Shown one piece after another: positions 51,559 to 60,608 of a stretch of DNA of 64,000 bases (position 1 is the stretch's first letter; every line of letters starts with the position of its first letter). The notes under the pieces were generated by a model. That model saw nothing but the letters and a program-made list of their open reading frames with translations, did not search any database and was not told where the DNA came from. The position numbers were made by a program, and so were the translations under genes. Origin of the DNA: Flavobacterium acetivorans (GTDB lineage Bacteria > Bacteroidota > Bacteroidia > Flavobacteriales > Flavobacteriaceae); NCBI RefSeq assembly GCF_020911885.1, contig NZ_CP087132.1, positions 1,984,001 through 2,048,000 of the forward strand, read 5' to 3'.

Positions 51559-51583
51559 AGTCCAGCTTTGAAAAACTGGACTT
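51559..51583 (-). terminator. Terminator after susD
   Basis: AAGTCCAG pairs with CTGGACTT around CTTTGAAAAA, inside A and T runs, 9 bases past the susD stop codon. It separates the SusD gene from the LytTR regulator gene. Confidence 0.8.
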
Positions 51584-51591
51584 TTTTAAAT

Positions 51592-52911
51592 TTATAGATT
51601 GGGATTATTCAATCGTGCACTTACTGGGAAGGGCAGGGTATATCGCGGATCGTTTTGAATTAAATTGTAATCATTGCCCTCAAGGCTATGGGTAATTTGT
51701 TTTTGAGTGGTTCTTCTCAAATCAAACCAGCGGTGTCCTTCTGCAGCAAACTCTCTTTGTCTTTCTTGATAAATGAAATCGGTCAGCGCAGCTTGATCCA
51801 TAGCGTTGATGTCAATTGTCAATTGATCGAATCCAAGCTGAGTATATCTGTTTTTGATAAAAGTCAAAAGAGTCGTTTTGGCTTCATCCAAATTATTCAA
51901 TTGCGCTAAGGTTTCGGCTTTTGTTAGATACAATTCAGCAGTTCTAAAAGAACATTTCTGATTTTGTTCTCCTCCTTTTTTGAATCGGAATCGACTTCCG
52001 CTGGCTTGGAAATACAAGGCGAAACGCAAGTCATTAGTACGATCATAAACTCCAGTAAGTGCTGGAGTGGCATAGGAAGCACTTTTTACCTTATTGTCAA
52101 AAACATCTTCTAGAGCCATTATCGATTCTGTTGCATCATAATTGTTTGGCAAAATAGCGTTGGTATTTAAATCCACTAGCGTACTGTTATAGGTAAGAGC
52201 AGTTGTGGCTGCTGCGGCTGCTTTTTTCCATTCTTTTTGATACAAATAAATACGCGATTCAAGAGCATAAAGAGCTGCTTTGGAGAAACGATAGTTGATT
52301 CCTTTAATTTGGGTGTCTTTGTTTAGCAAATTTTTGGCTTCCTCTTTGTCAAAAAGAATCTGGTTGTAAACAGTGGCTACACTTTCCGGAACATAAGCTT
52401 GTTCTAAATCTATTTTTAAGGCTATAGGAACTCCTCTATCTGTACTTGCTGTAGCTGAATTGTATGGCTTTGCAAATAGGTTAATCAGGTCAAAATAAGC
52501 CATTGCTCTAAGTGCATGAGCTTCACCAATCAATTGGTTTTTATCCTCTGAGTCGGCAATTTTTTTACCCGCTTCATTGATAATTACGTTAGCATAAAAG
52601 ATGACATTGTATAAGTCTTGGTATTGAAATTCTGTAGTAATTCGATCCGGATTTGCATCTTTCCAAGTATAAATATCCTTAAAATAGATTAGATCATCAC
52701 TGTATTCATTTAGAACCAGTTCATCACCTCTCAAAGTAGTTAAGGATTTATGTTTTGGATAGGCTTCGTAACCTTTGGTCAATACGGCTCTAAAATCAGT
52801 TAATGTTTCTGGAATTACTTTCCCTATCGGTTCTACGTCTAGATAATTATCACAGCTTGTAATAGCTATAGCTGCAATAAATAAGAGTATGTATTTTGAT
52901 ATTTTTTTCAT
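51592..52911 (-). CDS. SusD/RagB family surface lipoprotein
   Basis: 439 residues with a lipoprotein signal (LLFIAAIAITSCDNYLDVEP, lipid Cys at about residue 20). The order is SusD-like N-terminal domain, tetratricopeptide-like helices (AHALRAMAYFDLINLFAKPY) and RagB C-terminal segment (QERQREFAAEGHRWFDLRR). SusD proteins hold substrate over the SusC channel. It lies 11 bases after susC. The neighbouring metalloprotease suggests peptides rather than glycans as substrate (inference). Confidence 0.93.
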   Translation of the reverse strand: MKKISKYILLFIAAIAITSCDNYLDVEPIGKVIPETLTDFRAVLTKGYEAYPKHKSLTTLRGDELVLNEYSDDLIYFKDIYTWKDANPDRITTEFQYQDLYNVIFYANVIINEAGKKIADSEDKNQLIGEAHALRAMAYFDLINLFAKPYNSATASTDRGVPIALKIDLEQAYVPESVATVYNQILFDKEEAKNLLNKDTQIKGINYRFSKAALYALESRIYLYQKEWKKAAAAATTALTYNSTLVDLNTNAILPNNYDATESIMALEDVFDNKVKSASYATPALTGVYDRTNDLRFALYFQASGSRFRFKKGGEQNQKCSFRTAELYLTKAETLAQLNNLDEAKTTLLTFIKNRYTQLGFDQLTIDINAMDQAALTDFIYQERQREFAAEGHRWFDLRRTTQKQITHSLEGNDYNLIQNDPRYTLPFPVSARLNNPNL

Positions 52912-52922
52912 CTTAAATCAGT

Positions 52923-55900
52923 TTAAAAAGTTATGTTACATCCTAAAGAGAATGATCTTGGAATAGGTTGTGCGTAGATGTTTCCAAAAGTTTCCGGGTC
53001 AAAATATCCTTTGTAATCAGAGCTGATAACAAAAAGGTTTCTGGCTTCGGCACTAAAACGAATGCTTTCTACAAATATTTTTTCGCTGGTTTTTTTAGGT
53101 AAAGTGTAACCCAAACGCACACTGCTCAATCTCATATAACTCATTTCTCTAACCCAAGTATCCAATAAATTATACATGTCTATTGGGCTTCCACCAGAAA
53201 ACCATTGGTACGCCATCCATGAATCTCCAGTTCCCGAAGTTTTACTTGTTATACCAGGTAGATTAGAACCTGTATTAGTAGGTGACCAAGCATTTAAGAT
53301 ATCCGTTGTATAGTTTTGACTGCGATCTACTGTTGTACCATTATAAGATGGTCTTTGAACAACAGTTTGTTTGATATTGAAAGTAGTGGCCGCAGAAAGA
53401 TCGAAATCATGGATTTTAAATGTATTGGTAAAACCGCCGGTAAATTTAGGATCTAAATCTCCAGCATAGGTAAATAAGTCTCTGGTTGCTTCGGCATCAA
53501 GTTTTGATTGAGAGAACTCTCCCGGGAAGAAGTCTGCAAAAGGATCGTATAAGCCAAAAAAGGTTTGTGCATTTACTGTTTCTCCTTTTTTATTGACAAA
53601 TAAAGGATAGCCATTTTCATCGATTCCCGCTGTTTTTAGGGCAAAAACGGCATTAACAGGATAGCCTTCTTTAGATGGTAAATAGCTGTTGGATCTTACC
53701 TCAATGCGGTCTACATTACTTTTGTTGTGAGAGAAGTTAAAATTAGTGTTCCATTTAAAATTAGGACGATCTATGTTTTTAGTCGCCACAGCAATTTCAA
53801 AACCTTTATTGGTTACTTGTGCCCAGTTTAGGGTAGTAAATTCAAATCCGTTTTCTACGGGAAGGGATCTCAGTCCAATTAAATCGCTACTTTTTCTTCC
53901 GTATACATCTGTTATGATGTTGATTCGATTGTTGAATAAACCCAAATCCATACCTAGATTGGTGTTTTCCGTTTTTTCCCAACGCAATTTGTCGTTTGGT
54001 GGACTTAATATTACAATTGTACCTTCTGTTTGACCTGGTAAAATCGTTGCATTGTCATGTTCTCCGACAACAAAAGGAGAGGTTCCCTTGTCTATATTTC
54101 CTTGTAAACCATAAGAGGCGCGCAATCTTAGGTTAGATATAAAAGGATTATCCTTTAAGAACTCTTCTTCGGATACTAACCAAGAACCTGAGGCAGCCCA
54201 AAGTGGTAGGTACTTGTATTTTGGGTCTACGCCAAATAGGTCAGATCCATCATAGCGCACACTTCCAAAAAGGGTGTATTTTTTATCAAAGGTATAAGCT
54301 GCAGTGGCATAAAACGAAGCATAGGCATTTTCGTTTTGATTCTTTTTATAAGTTTGATATGCCGCTTGGTTTGCGTAATCTTGGTTTGGGAAGATGATTT
54401 GGGTTGTTGTTAATGTTTTTGGATCAAAACCAAAACCTTTTGTTGCAATAGTGGTGCTGTAACTTCTTCTCAATTCATTTCCTGCCATGATGTCTAATTC
54501 ATGTTTTTCATTGAAAATTGTAGAGTAGTTTACCATCGTTTTCCAGTTGTATTGGAAAAAATCAGCATTAGTGTTTTGAATAATTCCGCCCTCAGGAAGG
54601 AAGTAGTTGTAGCCACCATTGCTGTAACGGCGTGTTTTTTCTCTTTCTTTTCGAGTAAAGTAAGTTTCCTTGTCAGCAAATTTTTCACTTGAGGTATTGT
54701 CTAATTGCAAACCAATTTGTGAGCTTACTTTTAAATCATGGGTAATTTTATAATCTAAATCAAAAATAGCTTTAAAAGCTCTGTTTTTCAATTCATAAGA
54801 GGTGTTTTCTCTTTCTTCCAAGATGTTAAAAGGAACATAGCGATCAGAATAACCGCTGATGTCTTTATCATAGTTGTAACTTCCGTCAGCATTCAAAGGA
54901 GTCAAATAGGGATTAACGGTTCTGGTATAATTTGGCGGATTGGTAAATCCGTCCGTATCGGTAATATACGATTTAGTATTGCTTTGAGCACCAAAAAATC
55001 CTACGCCAACGCTTAATTTATCGGTCAATTCGTAGTTGTTTTTTAAGGTCAGGTTGTATCTATTGAAACCAGTTCCTATAGTAGCGCCTTCTTCATCATA
55101 AACACCCAAAGAGAAATAGTAATCTGATTTTTCTCCACCACCCGAAAGGCTCAAACCATGCTGCGTATTCACCGCTGTTTGATAAAGTAGATTGCCCCAA
55201 TTAGTATTATTGTTTCTTAAGGCATTGATAGATTGTTGCGTATTGGGATTCAATGCTGAAAAGCCTCCTGTTCTAAAAGCCTCCAATTCATTTGAACCAT
55301 TTAAAATTCGAGCGATTTCTCCGCCGTTATCTCTGTAAGTCAAATCAGAACGACTCGCCATAGCCAGTTCAAAATCTACTTTTTGAGAACTGTTCATCAA
55401 ATTCAATTTTGAGAAATCTGGTTTTTGAGTGATAAAGGTATTGGTATTGAAATTAATTTTCATATTCCCTTTTCGCCCTTTTTTTGTGGTAATAACAATC
55501 ACTCCATTTGCAGCTCTTGCACCATAAATTGCGGTAGCAGCAGCATCTTTCAAGATAGTGATGTCCTTGATGTCATCTGGATTTAGTCCTGCAATAGAAT
55601 AATTTGTCAATAGATCAATGTTATCCTTGTCGTAATTTTTTGGAACATCATTGCTTTCTAATGGCAAACCATCCAATACCCATAATGGATCTTGTGAACC
55701 AGAAAGCGAAGCCGTACCACGAATTCTTATTTTGGCGGCCGCTCCAGGGGCTCCTGTTCCCGGACTTACGGCAACACCGCTCACTTGACCTACAAGTAGC
55801 TGATCTAGGCTTGCAACACCCACTTGTTGAATGTCGGCCATAGACACATTAGCCACGGCAGAGGTCAACTTTCTTTTTTCAATTTTTTGATAACCCGTTA

Positions 55901-56261
55901 CTACCACTTCTTGAAGCTGGTCAATATCCGACTTTAAAGAAATAGTGTAGTTTTTTTGAGCGGTTATTTGTAATGTGAATGGTTTGTATCCAATGAAGCT
56001 CACTCTAAGACTTGTGATTTCTTTGTTTATTTTTAATTCAAAATTTCCATCGATGTCGCTAATAGTTCCAATGCTGGCGCTTTCAATAACACCTTCTTGT
56101 TTGGTGCTATTAGAAACAGAAGTGTTTTCAGCATAGATTGTTGCGCCGGGTATAGGTAATTTATCTTGAGAATCAATAACTTTTCCGGTAATGGTTCTTG
56201 TTTCTTGCGCATATCCTGCTATAGTGAGCAGCAGTAATAAGGCGTTTAGTAATTTTCTCAT
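52923..56261 (-). CDS. SusC/RagA family TonB-dependent outer-membrane transporter
   Basis: 1112 residues. Signal peptide (to about 20), carboxypeptidase-regulatory-like domain (about 22-110: TITGKVIDSQDKLPIPGATI, IDGNFELKINKEITSLRVSF), TonB box region VVVTGYQKIEKRKLTSAV, plug with IRIRGTASLSGSQDPLWVLD and DAAATAIYGARAANGVIVIT, then a 22-strand barrel ending SLGCNITF. It imports substrate captured by SusD. It starts 9 bases after the metalloprotease stop codon and precedes susD by 11 bases, so the three are one operon. Confidence 0.95.
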   Translation of the reverse strand: MRKLLNALLLLLTIAGYAQETRTITGKVIDSQDKLPIPGATIYAENTSVSNSTKQEGVIESASIGTISDIDGNFELKINKEITSLRVSFIGYKPFTLQITAQKNYTISLKSDIDQLQEVVVTGYQKIEKRKLTSAVANVSMADIQQVGVASLDQLLVGQVSGVAVSPGTGAPGAAAKIRIRGTASLSGSQDPLWVLDGLPLESNDVPKNYDKDNIDLLTNYSIAGLNPDDIKDITILKDAAATAIYGARAANGVIVITTKKGRKGNMKINFNTNTFITQKPDFSKLNLMNSSQKVDFELAMASRSDLTYRDNGGEIARILNGSNELEAFRTGGFSALNPNTQQSINALRNNNTNWGNLLYQTAVNTQHGLSLSGGGEKSDYYFSLGVYDEEGATIGTGFNRYNLTLKNNYELTDKLSVGVGFFGAQSNTKSYITDTDGFTNPPNYTRTVNPYLTPLNADGSYNYDKDISGYSDRYVPFNILEERENTSYELKNRAFKAIFDLDYKITHDLKVSSQIGLQLDNTSSEKFADKETYFTRKEREKTRRYSNGGYNYFLPEGGIIQNTNADFFQYNWKTMVNYSTIFNEKHELDIMAGNELRRSYSTTIATKGFGFDPKTLTTTQIIFPNQDYANQAAYQTYKKNQNENAYASFYATAAYTFDKKYTLFGSVRYDGSDLFGVDPKYKYLPLWAASGSWLVSEEEFLKDNPFISNLRLRASYGLQGNIDKGTSPFVVGEHDNATILPGQTEGTIVILSPPNDKLRWEKTENTNLGMDLGLFNNRINIITDVYGRKSSDLIGLRSLPVENGFEFTTLNWAQVTNKGFEIAVATKNIDRPNFKWNTNFNFSHNKSNVDRIEVRSNSYLPSKEGYPVNAVFALKTAGIDENGYPLFVNKKGETVNAQTFFGLYDPFADFFPGEFSQSKLDAEATRDLFTYAGDLDPKFTGGFTNTFKIHDFDLSAATTFNIKQTVVQRPSYNGTTVDRSQNYTTDILNAWSPTNTGSNLPGITSKTSGTGDSWMAYQWFSGGSPIDMYNLLDTWVREMSYMRLSSVRLGYTLPKKTSEKIFVESIRFSAEARNLFVISSDYKGYFDPETFGNIYAQPIPRSFSLGCNITF

Positions 56262-56270
56262 TTAATGGTT

Positions 56271-58877
56271 TTATAAAGTGGTATTTAATGCTTTTTTGAT
56301 GCGTTGAATAAGGTCTAAATAATGATTTCTAGTAGATTGATCTCCTGTATTCTTTTTGATTTCTAATAATTGAAGCACCTTAGAAAGTTCTCCTTTTTTA
56401 TCAGAAGTAACTTCCGTCACTCTTTTTAAAGAGGACTGATTGATATTTCTCGCCATTTGATCATGGTTCAGATGATTGCATAAATTAGGCATGCTCAGCG
56501 TCTGTTGGATGTCAATTATTTTTTTTGCATCTGTTTTTTCAAACAATTTGTTTGTCGATACGATTAGAACATCTATATAATTCTTTTGAGTCATGCGCTC
56601 CAAAATCGATAGTGATTTGTTCAGTTTAGTTGGCGCAAATACGGCTTGATGTACTTTTTCAAATAAATCATTTACGGTAAAAGCTTTTTCTTTGCTTCCA
56701 TTTCGTTGGTGCAATTCATTTTCAGTCATTCTTAGCAAACGATCATCACTGAATAAATCGTATAAAAGGCTGTATTGTAATTCTCTTGACAAGGTGTATG
56801 GGGTGTACTCATAAGGCCCTACAGGAGAATCTTTCAGCGGATTTGTTTTGTCTAGAATAGGATTGAAAAACAACCACTCCGGAATTGTAAGCACGTTTTT
56901 GGCTAAATAATCAACTGCCTTTTTTTGCATTAAAGAGGAAACGGGAATATAACTTTGTTTGTTGTCTCCATGAACTGTAACGTTAAGATAAACACCTCCA
57001 ATGTTGTTTAGTACATGGCGGTTGTATAATTGCCATTGGCCAATGGTACCAATATATAATTTACCCGTTTCATAGTATGTTTCATCTTTTTCATAGGTCC
57101 AATCTAAAATGTTGTTTACCACACGTTTTAAATTTTTTAAACCATATTCACTTGCTTTAACAGCATCATTTCCTAAATCTTCCGATTGTGAACGCGGGTC
57201 AATTGTTTTTGCACCATCTTGTTGCTCCCCGTAAAAATAAATCGGATCGTTTTGATGTTTACCAATTAAAGCATTCAATTTTGAGGTTTCGTTTTCCTCA
57301 TTTGGATACCATCTGTAACCCCATTCAATGGCGTATTTGTCGTACTCCCCAATTTTTGGAGTAATGGCTGTGACATTATCTTCGGGTTGCGCTACATAAT
57401 TGTAACGGGCATAATCCATGATCGAAGGAGCAGTTCCTCCCATTTTTGCCGAGAAATCTTTAGAACGCAAAGATTCTACATCATAAGCAAAAGAGGAGCC
57501 CATGTTGTGTTTTAGACCAAAAGTGTGTCCCACCTCATGTGAGGATACAAATCGAATGGCTTCTCCCATGTGTTGGTCGCTAAATTTATTTCCTCTGGCC
57601 TTCGGGTCAATTGGACCGGTTTGTATACGCATCCAACTGTGCAATGAAGTCATAACATTGTGCCACCAAATGATATCGGCTTCTATGATTTCACCGCTTC
57701 TAGGATCCACTACAGAAGGTCCCATCGCATTTGATTTTTGCGAAGCAGCATAAGTGATAACGGAATAGCGAACATCGTCAACGTCAAAATCCAAATCGGC
57801 TTCAGTAGGTTCTTTGGCGATGATGGCATTTTTAAATCCGGCTTTTTCAAAAGCAACTTGCCAGTCATGAACTCCATCAATGATGTATTGTCTCCATTGT
57901 TTTGGTGTTGATGGATCAATGTAATATACGATTGGCTTTTTTGGTTCAACCAATTCTCCTCTAAGGTATTTTTCCTGATCTTCCTTTTTAGGTTCTAAAC
58001 GCCAGCGGGTAATTAATTCTTTAGCCATCATAGCATGTTGAGCATCATTGAAATACCAGTGTTTTTCAGTGAAATAACCGATACGATTATCAGAGAAACG
58101 CGGTTTCATAGGAATTTTATCCAATAGAATAATGTTGCTCGTCACTCCAAGGGTAACCGATAAGGCTGGACCGCCTTCGGCAACTGAAGTAGTCAGTTGT
58201 GATTTTACAACAATATTTTTAGGAAAAGATTTTAAGCTTTCGATGTATGATAACTCCGATTTTACAGAACCTCCAAATCCGATGCTACTCAGTACATCAT
58301 TAAAACTTTTTTGTTTTCCATCGAAAATTTTATTGACCTTGACAACAACTGAAGTCGAATCGTTATTTTTAGTTTCAATATCAAAAAACTCAATAATCGA
58401 TTCGGCGAAATTATTTTGTACTGAGGCTGTTATCGCATCTTCTTTTGGAGAAGAAACCTTAGGAACATATGATTTTACCCATACTTTCTTGGCTACGTCG
58501 TCTTTATAAAAACTGATTATTTTGTTTTCATAATTCATTCCTTTATTCAATCCCGCATCATTAACCTGAAATGGAACTTGGGATAATTTATTTACAACCA
58601 GAAATTCCCTGTCGAATAAGCTGTCTTGGATTTCAAAATAGACATCGGTTTTGACTTGGATAATATTGAATAATCCTTTTTTTAGCGTTCCTTCTTTTAT
58701 AAGGTCATTGTATTTTTTTCCTTTTTTTGAAGCAGAACTGTCTTTTGAGATTTCAGTGGTATTTTCTTTTTTGTTTCTCTTTTTCTTTTGTGAAAAAATG
58801 GAAGCCGAAGATCCCAGTAAAAATAAAAATAGTAAGCAGATTGTTTTTAAGTTCCGCAGCATTGCCTTTTCCCTCAT
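56271..58877 (-). CDS. Zinc-dependent metalloprotease linked to SusCD (DUF5117/DUF5118 family)
   Basis: 868 residues with a signal peptide (LKTICLLFLFLLGSSASIFS) and a Lys-rich stretch. The zinc motif HEVGHTFGLKHN starts near residue 447, and SIMDYARYNYVAQ downstream fits the Met-turn. The paralogue at 9444-11915 has the same order but is not linked to SusCD. The start is the ATG at 58877; another is five codons inside. Secretion to the surface, where it would make peptides for SusCD, is inferred. It follows the sensor kinase gene by 86 bases. Confidence 0.9.
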   Translation of the reverse strand: MREKAMLRNLKTICLLFLFLLGSSASIFSQKKKRNKKENTTEISKDSSASKKGKKYNDLIKEGTLKKGLFNIIQVKTDVYFEIQDSLFDREFLVVNKLSQVPFQVNDAGLNKGMNYENKIISFYKDDVAKKVWVKSYVPKVSSPKEDAITASVQNNFAESIIEFFDIETKNNDSTSVVVKVNKIFDGKQKSFNDVLSSIGFGGSVKSELSYIESLKSFPKNIVVKSQLTTSVAEGGPALSVTLGVTSNIILLDKIPMKPRFSDNRIGYFTEKHWYFNDAQHAMMAKELITRWRLEPKKEDQEKYLRGELVEPKKPIVYYIDPSTPKQWRQYIIDGVHDWQVAFEKAGFKNAIIAKEPTEADLDFDVDDVRYSVITYAASQKSNAMGPSVVDPRSGEIIEADIIWWHNVMTSLHSWMRIQTGPIDPKARGNKFSDQHMGEAIRFVSSHEVGHTFGLKHNMGSSFAYDVESLRSKDFSAKMGGTAPSIMDYARYNYVAQPEDNVTAITPKIGEYDKYAIEWGYRWYPNEENETSKLNALIGKHQNDPIYFYGEQQDGAKTIDPRSQSEDLGNDAVKASEYGLKNLKRVVNNILDWTYEKDETYYETGKLYIGTIGQWQLYNRHVLNNIGGVYLNVTVHGDNKQSYIPVSSLMQKKAVDYLAKNVLTIPEWLFFNPILDKTNPLKDSPVGPYEYTPYTLSRELQYSLLYDLFSDDRLLRMTENELHQRNGSKEKAFTVNDLFEKVHQAVFAPTKLNKSLSILERMTQKNYIDVLIVSTNKLFEKTDAKKIIDIQQTLSMPNLCNHLNHDQMARNINQSSLKRVTEVTSDKKGELSKVLQLLEIKKNTGDQSTRNHYLDLIQRIKKALNTTL

Positions 58878-58963
58878 TATGATGTTAAGTTTAGGTTAAT
58901 TTTTGCTGAAAACTATTAATTTTGGGCTCTTAAAAAAAATAAATGGGAGTGAGTGGCTTTTTT

Positions 58964-60535
58964 TTAGGAGTGGATGTCTATTAATGGCAAAATGCAAATA
59001 AAAGTATCCTCTTTTTCTGAGGCTTCAAAATCATTCTTGGAGTAATAGTTGTAAATACTTTGTAAGTAGTTTATACCAAACTTGGTACTGGGTTCAGTAT
59101 TTGTCTTTTTTTGAAGGTTGTTTATAAACATTACCTGTTTTTCTTTGATTATGATTTGGGTATGCAACGGTTTTTCGTGGGTGGCCAAATTGTGTTTAAT
59201 GGCATTCTCAACCACAATCTGAAAAGACAAATAGGGAATGTTTTTGTTTAATGCTGCTTCGTCCTCAATTTCAATGGTAAAAAATAATTCGTCCTTAAAG
59301 CGGGTTTGTTGCAAAAAGATGTACTTCTCTATAAACAATAATTCGTCTTTCAGGGGAACAATGTTTCCTTCGGGTGGATCAATTAAATAACGGTAAATTC
59401 GGGATAAATTCAAGGTGAATTTTTGAGCAGTTTTTCCGTTATTCCCAATCAGCATATAAAGGGAGTTTAGGGAATTAAATAAAAAGTGAGGGTTTATTTG
59501 TTCTTTTAGTTGTTGCAGCTGTATTAATGCTTTTTCCTTGATTATTTTTTCGTTTTCAAGATATAAGGAGTTTTTTTCTTTGGTGAGTTCTTCTTTTTCA
59601 AGATAAGCGCTGCGGTTTGCCCTTGCAAATAAATAGAAAATAAAAAGAAGCATTACCGTGGTAATCAAGTAAATCAAGGTAGCATATTTTTTTACCAGAT
59701 TGACATTCTCATCAGTGTAAATTTTAGGAAAATTCACGCTAATGTACCATTGGTTTTTTGCTATTTCAAGTTTTTTCGTGAATCGGATGACGTCCAATTT
59801 TAAATATTCGGACAGGGAGATTCTTTTTACATAGTCTTTTTCTTTGCTAAAAATGGTGTCTGAGGCATTGAGACTGGAAATTTCGAATATATTTTTACCT
59901 ATAAAAGAAATTTCAGGATGAAAAATACAAGTTCCATTTTTGTCAAATAAAAACACATAATTAAGGGTTTTTTCATCTATTGTAGAGAAATAATTGTGCA
60001 AAGACTTTAAATTAACATCATAACCGTAACGAATGCTGGTTTTATTCTTAGAAACCAATTTAAAATAATTGCGCCAAACCCATTCTTTTCCTTCTAAGGT
60101 TATAATACTGAGCTGGTCTAAATGGCCGTTTTTTACTAAAAAAGTATCAATGTTATTTTGTAAAGTGTTGGAATACTTGTTTTTTACCAATTGGATTTTG
60201 CCTTCATCTATTTGGAACCAATTGTTTGTCACTAAGGAATCGGTAGCTTGAATTGAACTCAAAACCATTAAATTAGAAAACAATTCTTTGGGTTGGCTAA
60301 TTTTTAAAAGCTCGTTTATTTGTTTTTCCTGAACTAAAAATTTGGATAATTCCTGAGATACAAGTTCTTGTTTTTTGATGAAATTGCGTTGAGCGATCTC
60401 TTCATTTGACTTTTGGGTAATTTGGGTTATCAAATTACTCAGTATAAATACGGAAATTCCAGTAAGTAATATGGAGATGATGCCATAAACTAAGAGCGTT
60501 CGTCTGGATACCGTATTTTTTAGTGTAAATTTCAA
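58964..60535 (-). CDS. LytS-type sensor histidine kinase
   Basis: 523 residues. Two membrane segments (about 13-35 and 280-305) bracket an extracytoplasmic sensor region of about 240 residues. The cytoplasmic part has a coiled coil (EKEELTKEKNSLYLENEKI), the His_kinase domain with the phospho-His in EQINPHFLFNSLNSLYMLIG, and ATPase residues in QIVVENAIKHNLA. The start appears to be a TTG at 60535. It is the first gene of the run of genes ending in the LytTR regulator. Confidence 0.9.
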   Translation of the reverse strand: MKFTLKNTVSRRTLLVYGIISILLTGISVFILSNLITQITQKSNEEIAQRNFIKKQELVSQELSKFLVQEKQINELLKISQPKELFSNLMVLSSIQATDSLVTNNWFQIDEGKIQLVKNKYSNTLQNNIDTFLVKNGHLDQLSIITLEGKEWVWRNYFKLVSKNKTSIRYGYDVNLKSLHNYFSTIDEKTLNYVFLFDKNGTCIFHPEISFIGKNIFEISSLNASDTIFSKEKDYVKRISLSEYLKLDVIRFTKKLEIAKNQWYISVNFPKIYTDENVNLVKKYATLIYLITTVMLLFIFYLFARANRSAYLEKEELTKEKNSLYLENEKIIKEKALIQLQQLKEQINPHFLFNSLNSLYMLIGNNGKTAQKFTLNLSRIYRYLIDPPEGNIVPLKDELLFIEKYIFLQQTRFKDELFFTIEIEDEAALNKNIPYLSFQIVVENAIKHNLATHEKPLHTQIIIKEKQVMFINNLQKKTNTEPSTKFGINYLQSIYNYYSKNDFEASEKEDTFICILPLIDIHS

Positions 60536-60608
60536 AGACGTTTTTTTAGAATTAGCTAAGATTAAGATCGTTTACTAAAAAAAATAAATTCAGCAATATG
60601 ATTACTGT

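Noticed and set aside
51559..51583. Hairpin after susD as a riboswitch for the LytTR gene
   Set aside because: It is short, sits 9 bases past a stop codon and has flanking A and T runs, which fits a plain terminator.
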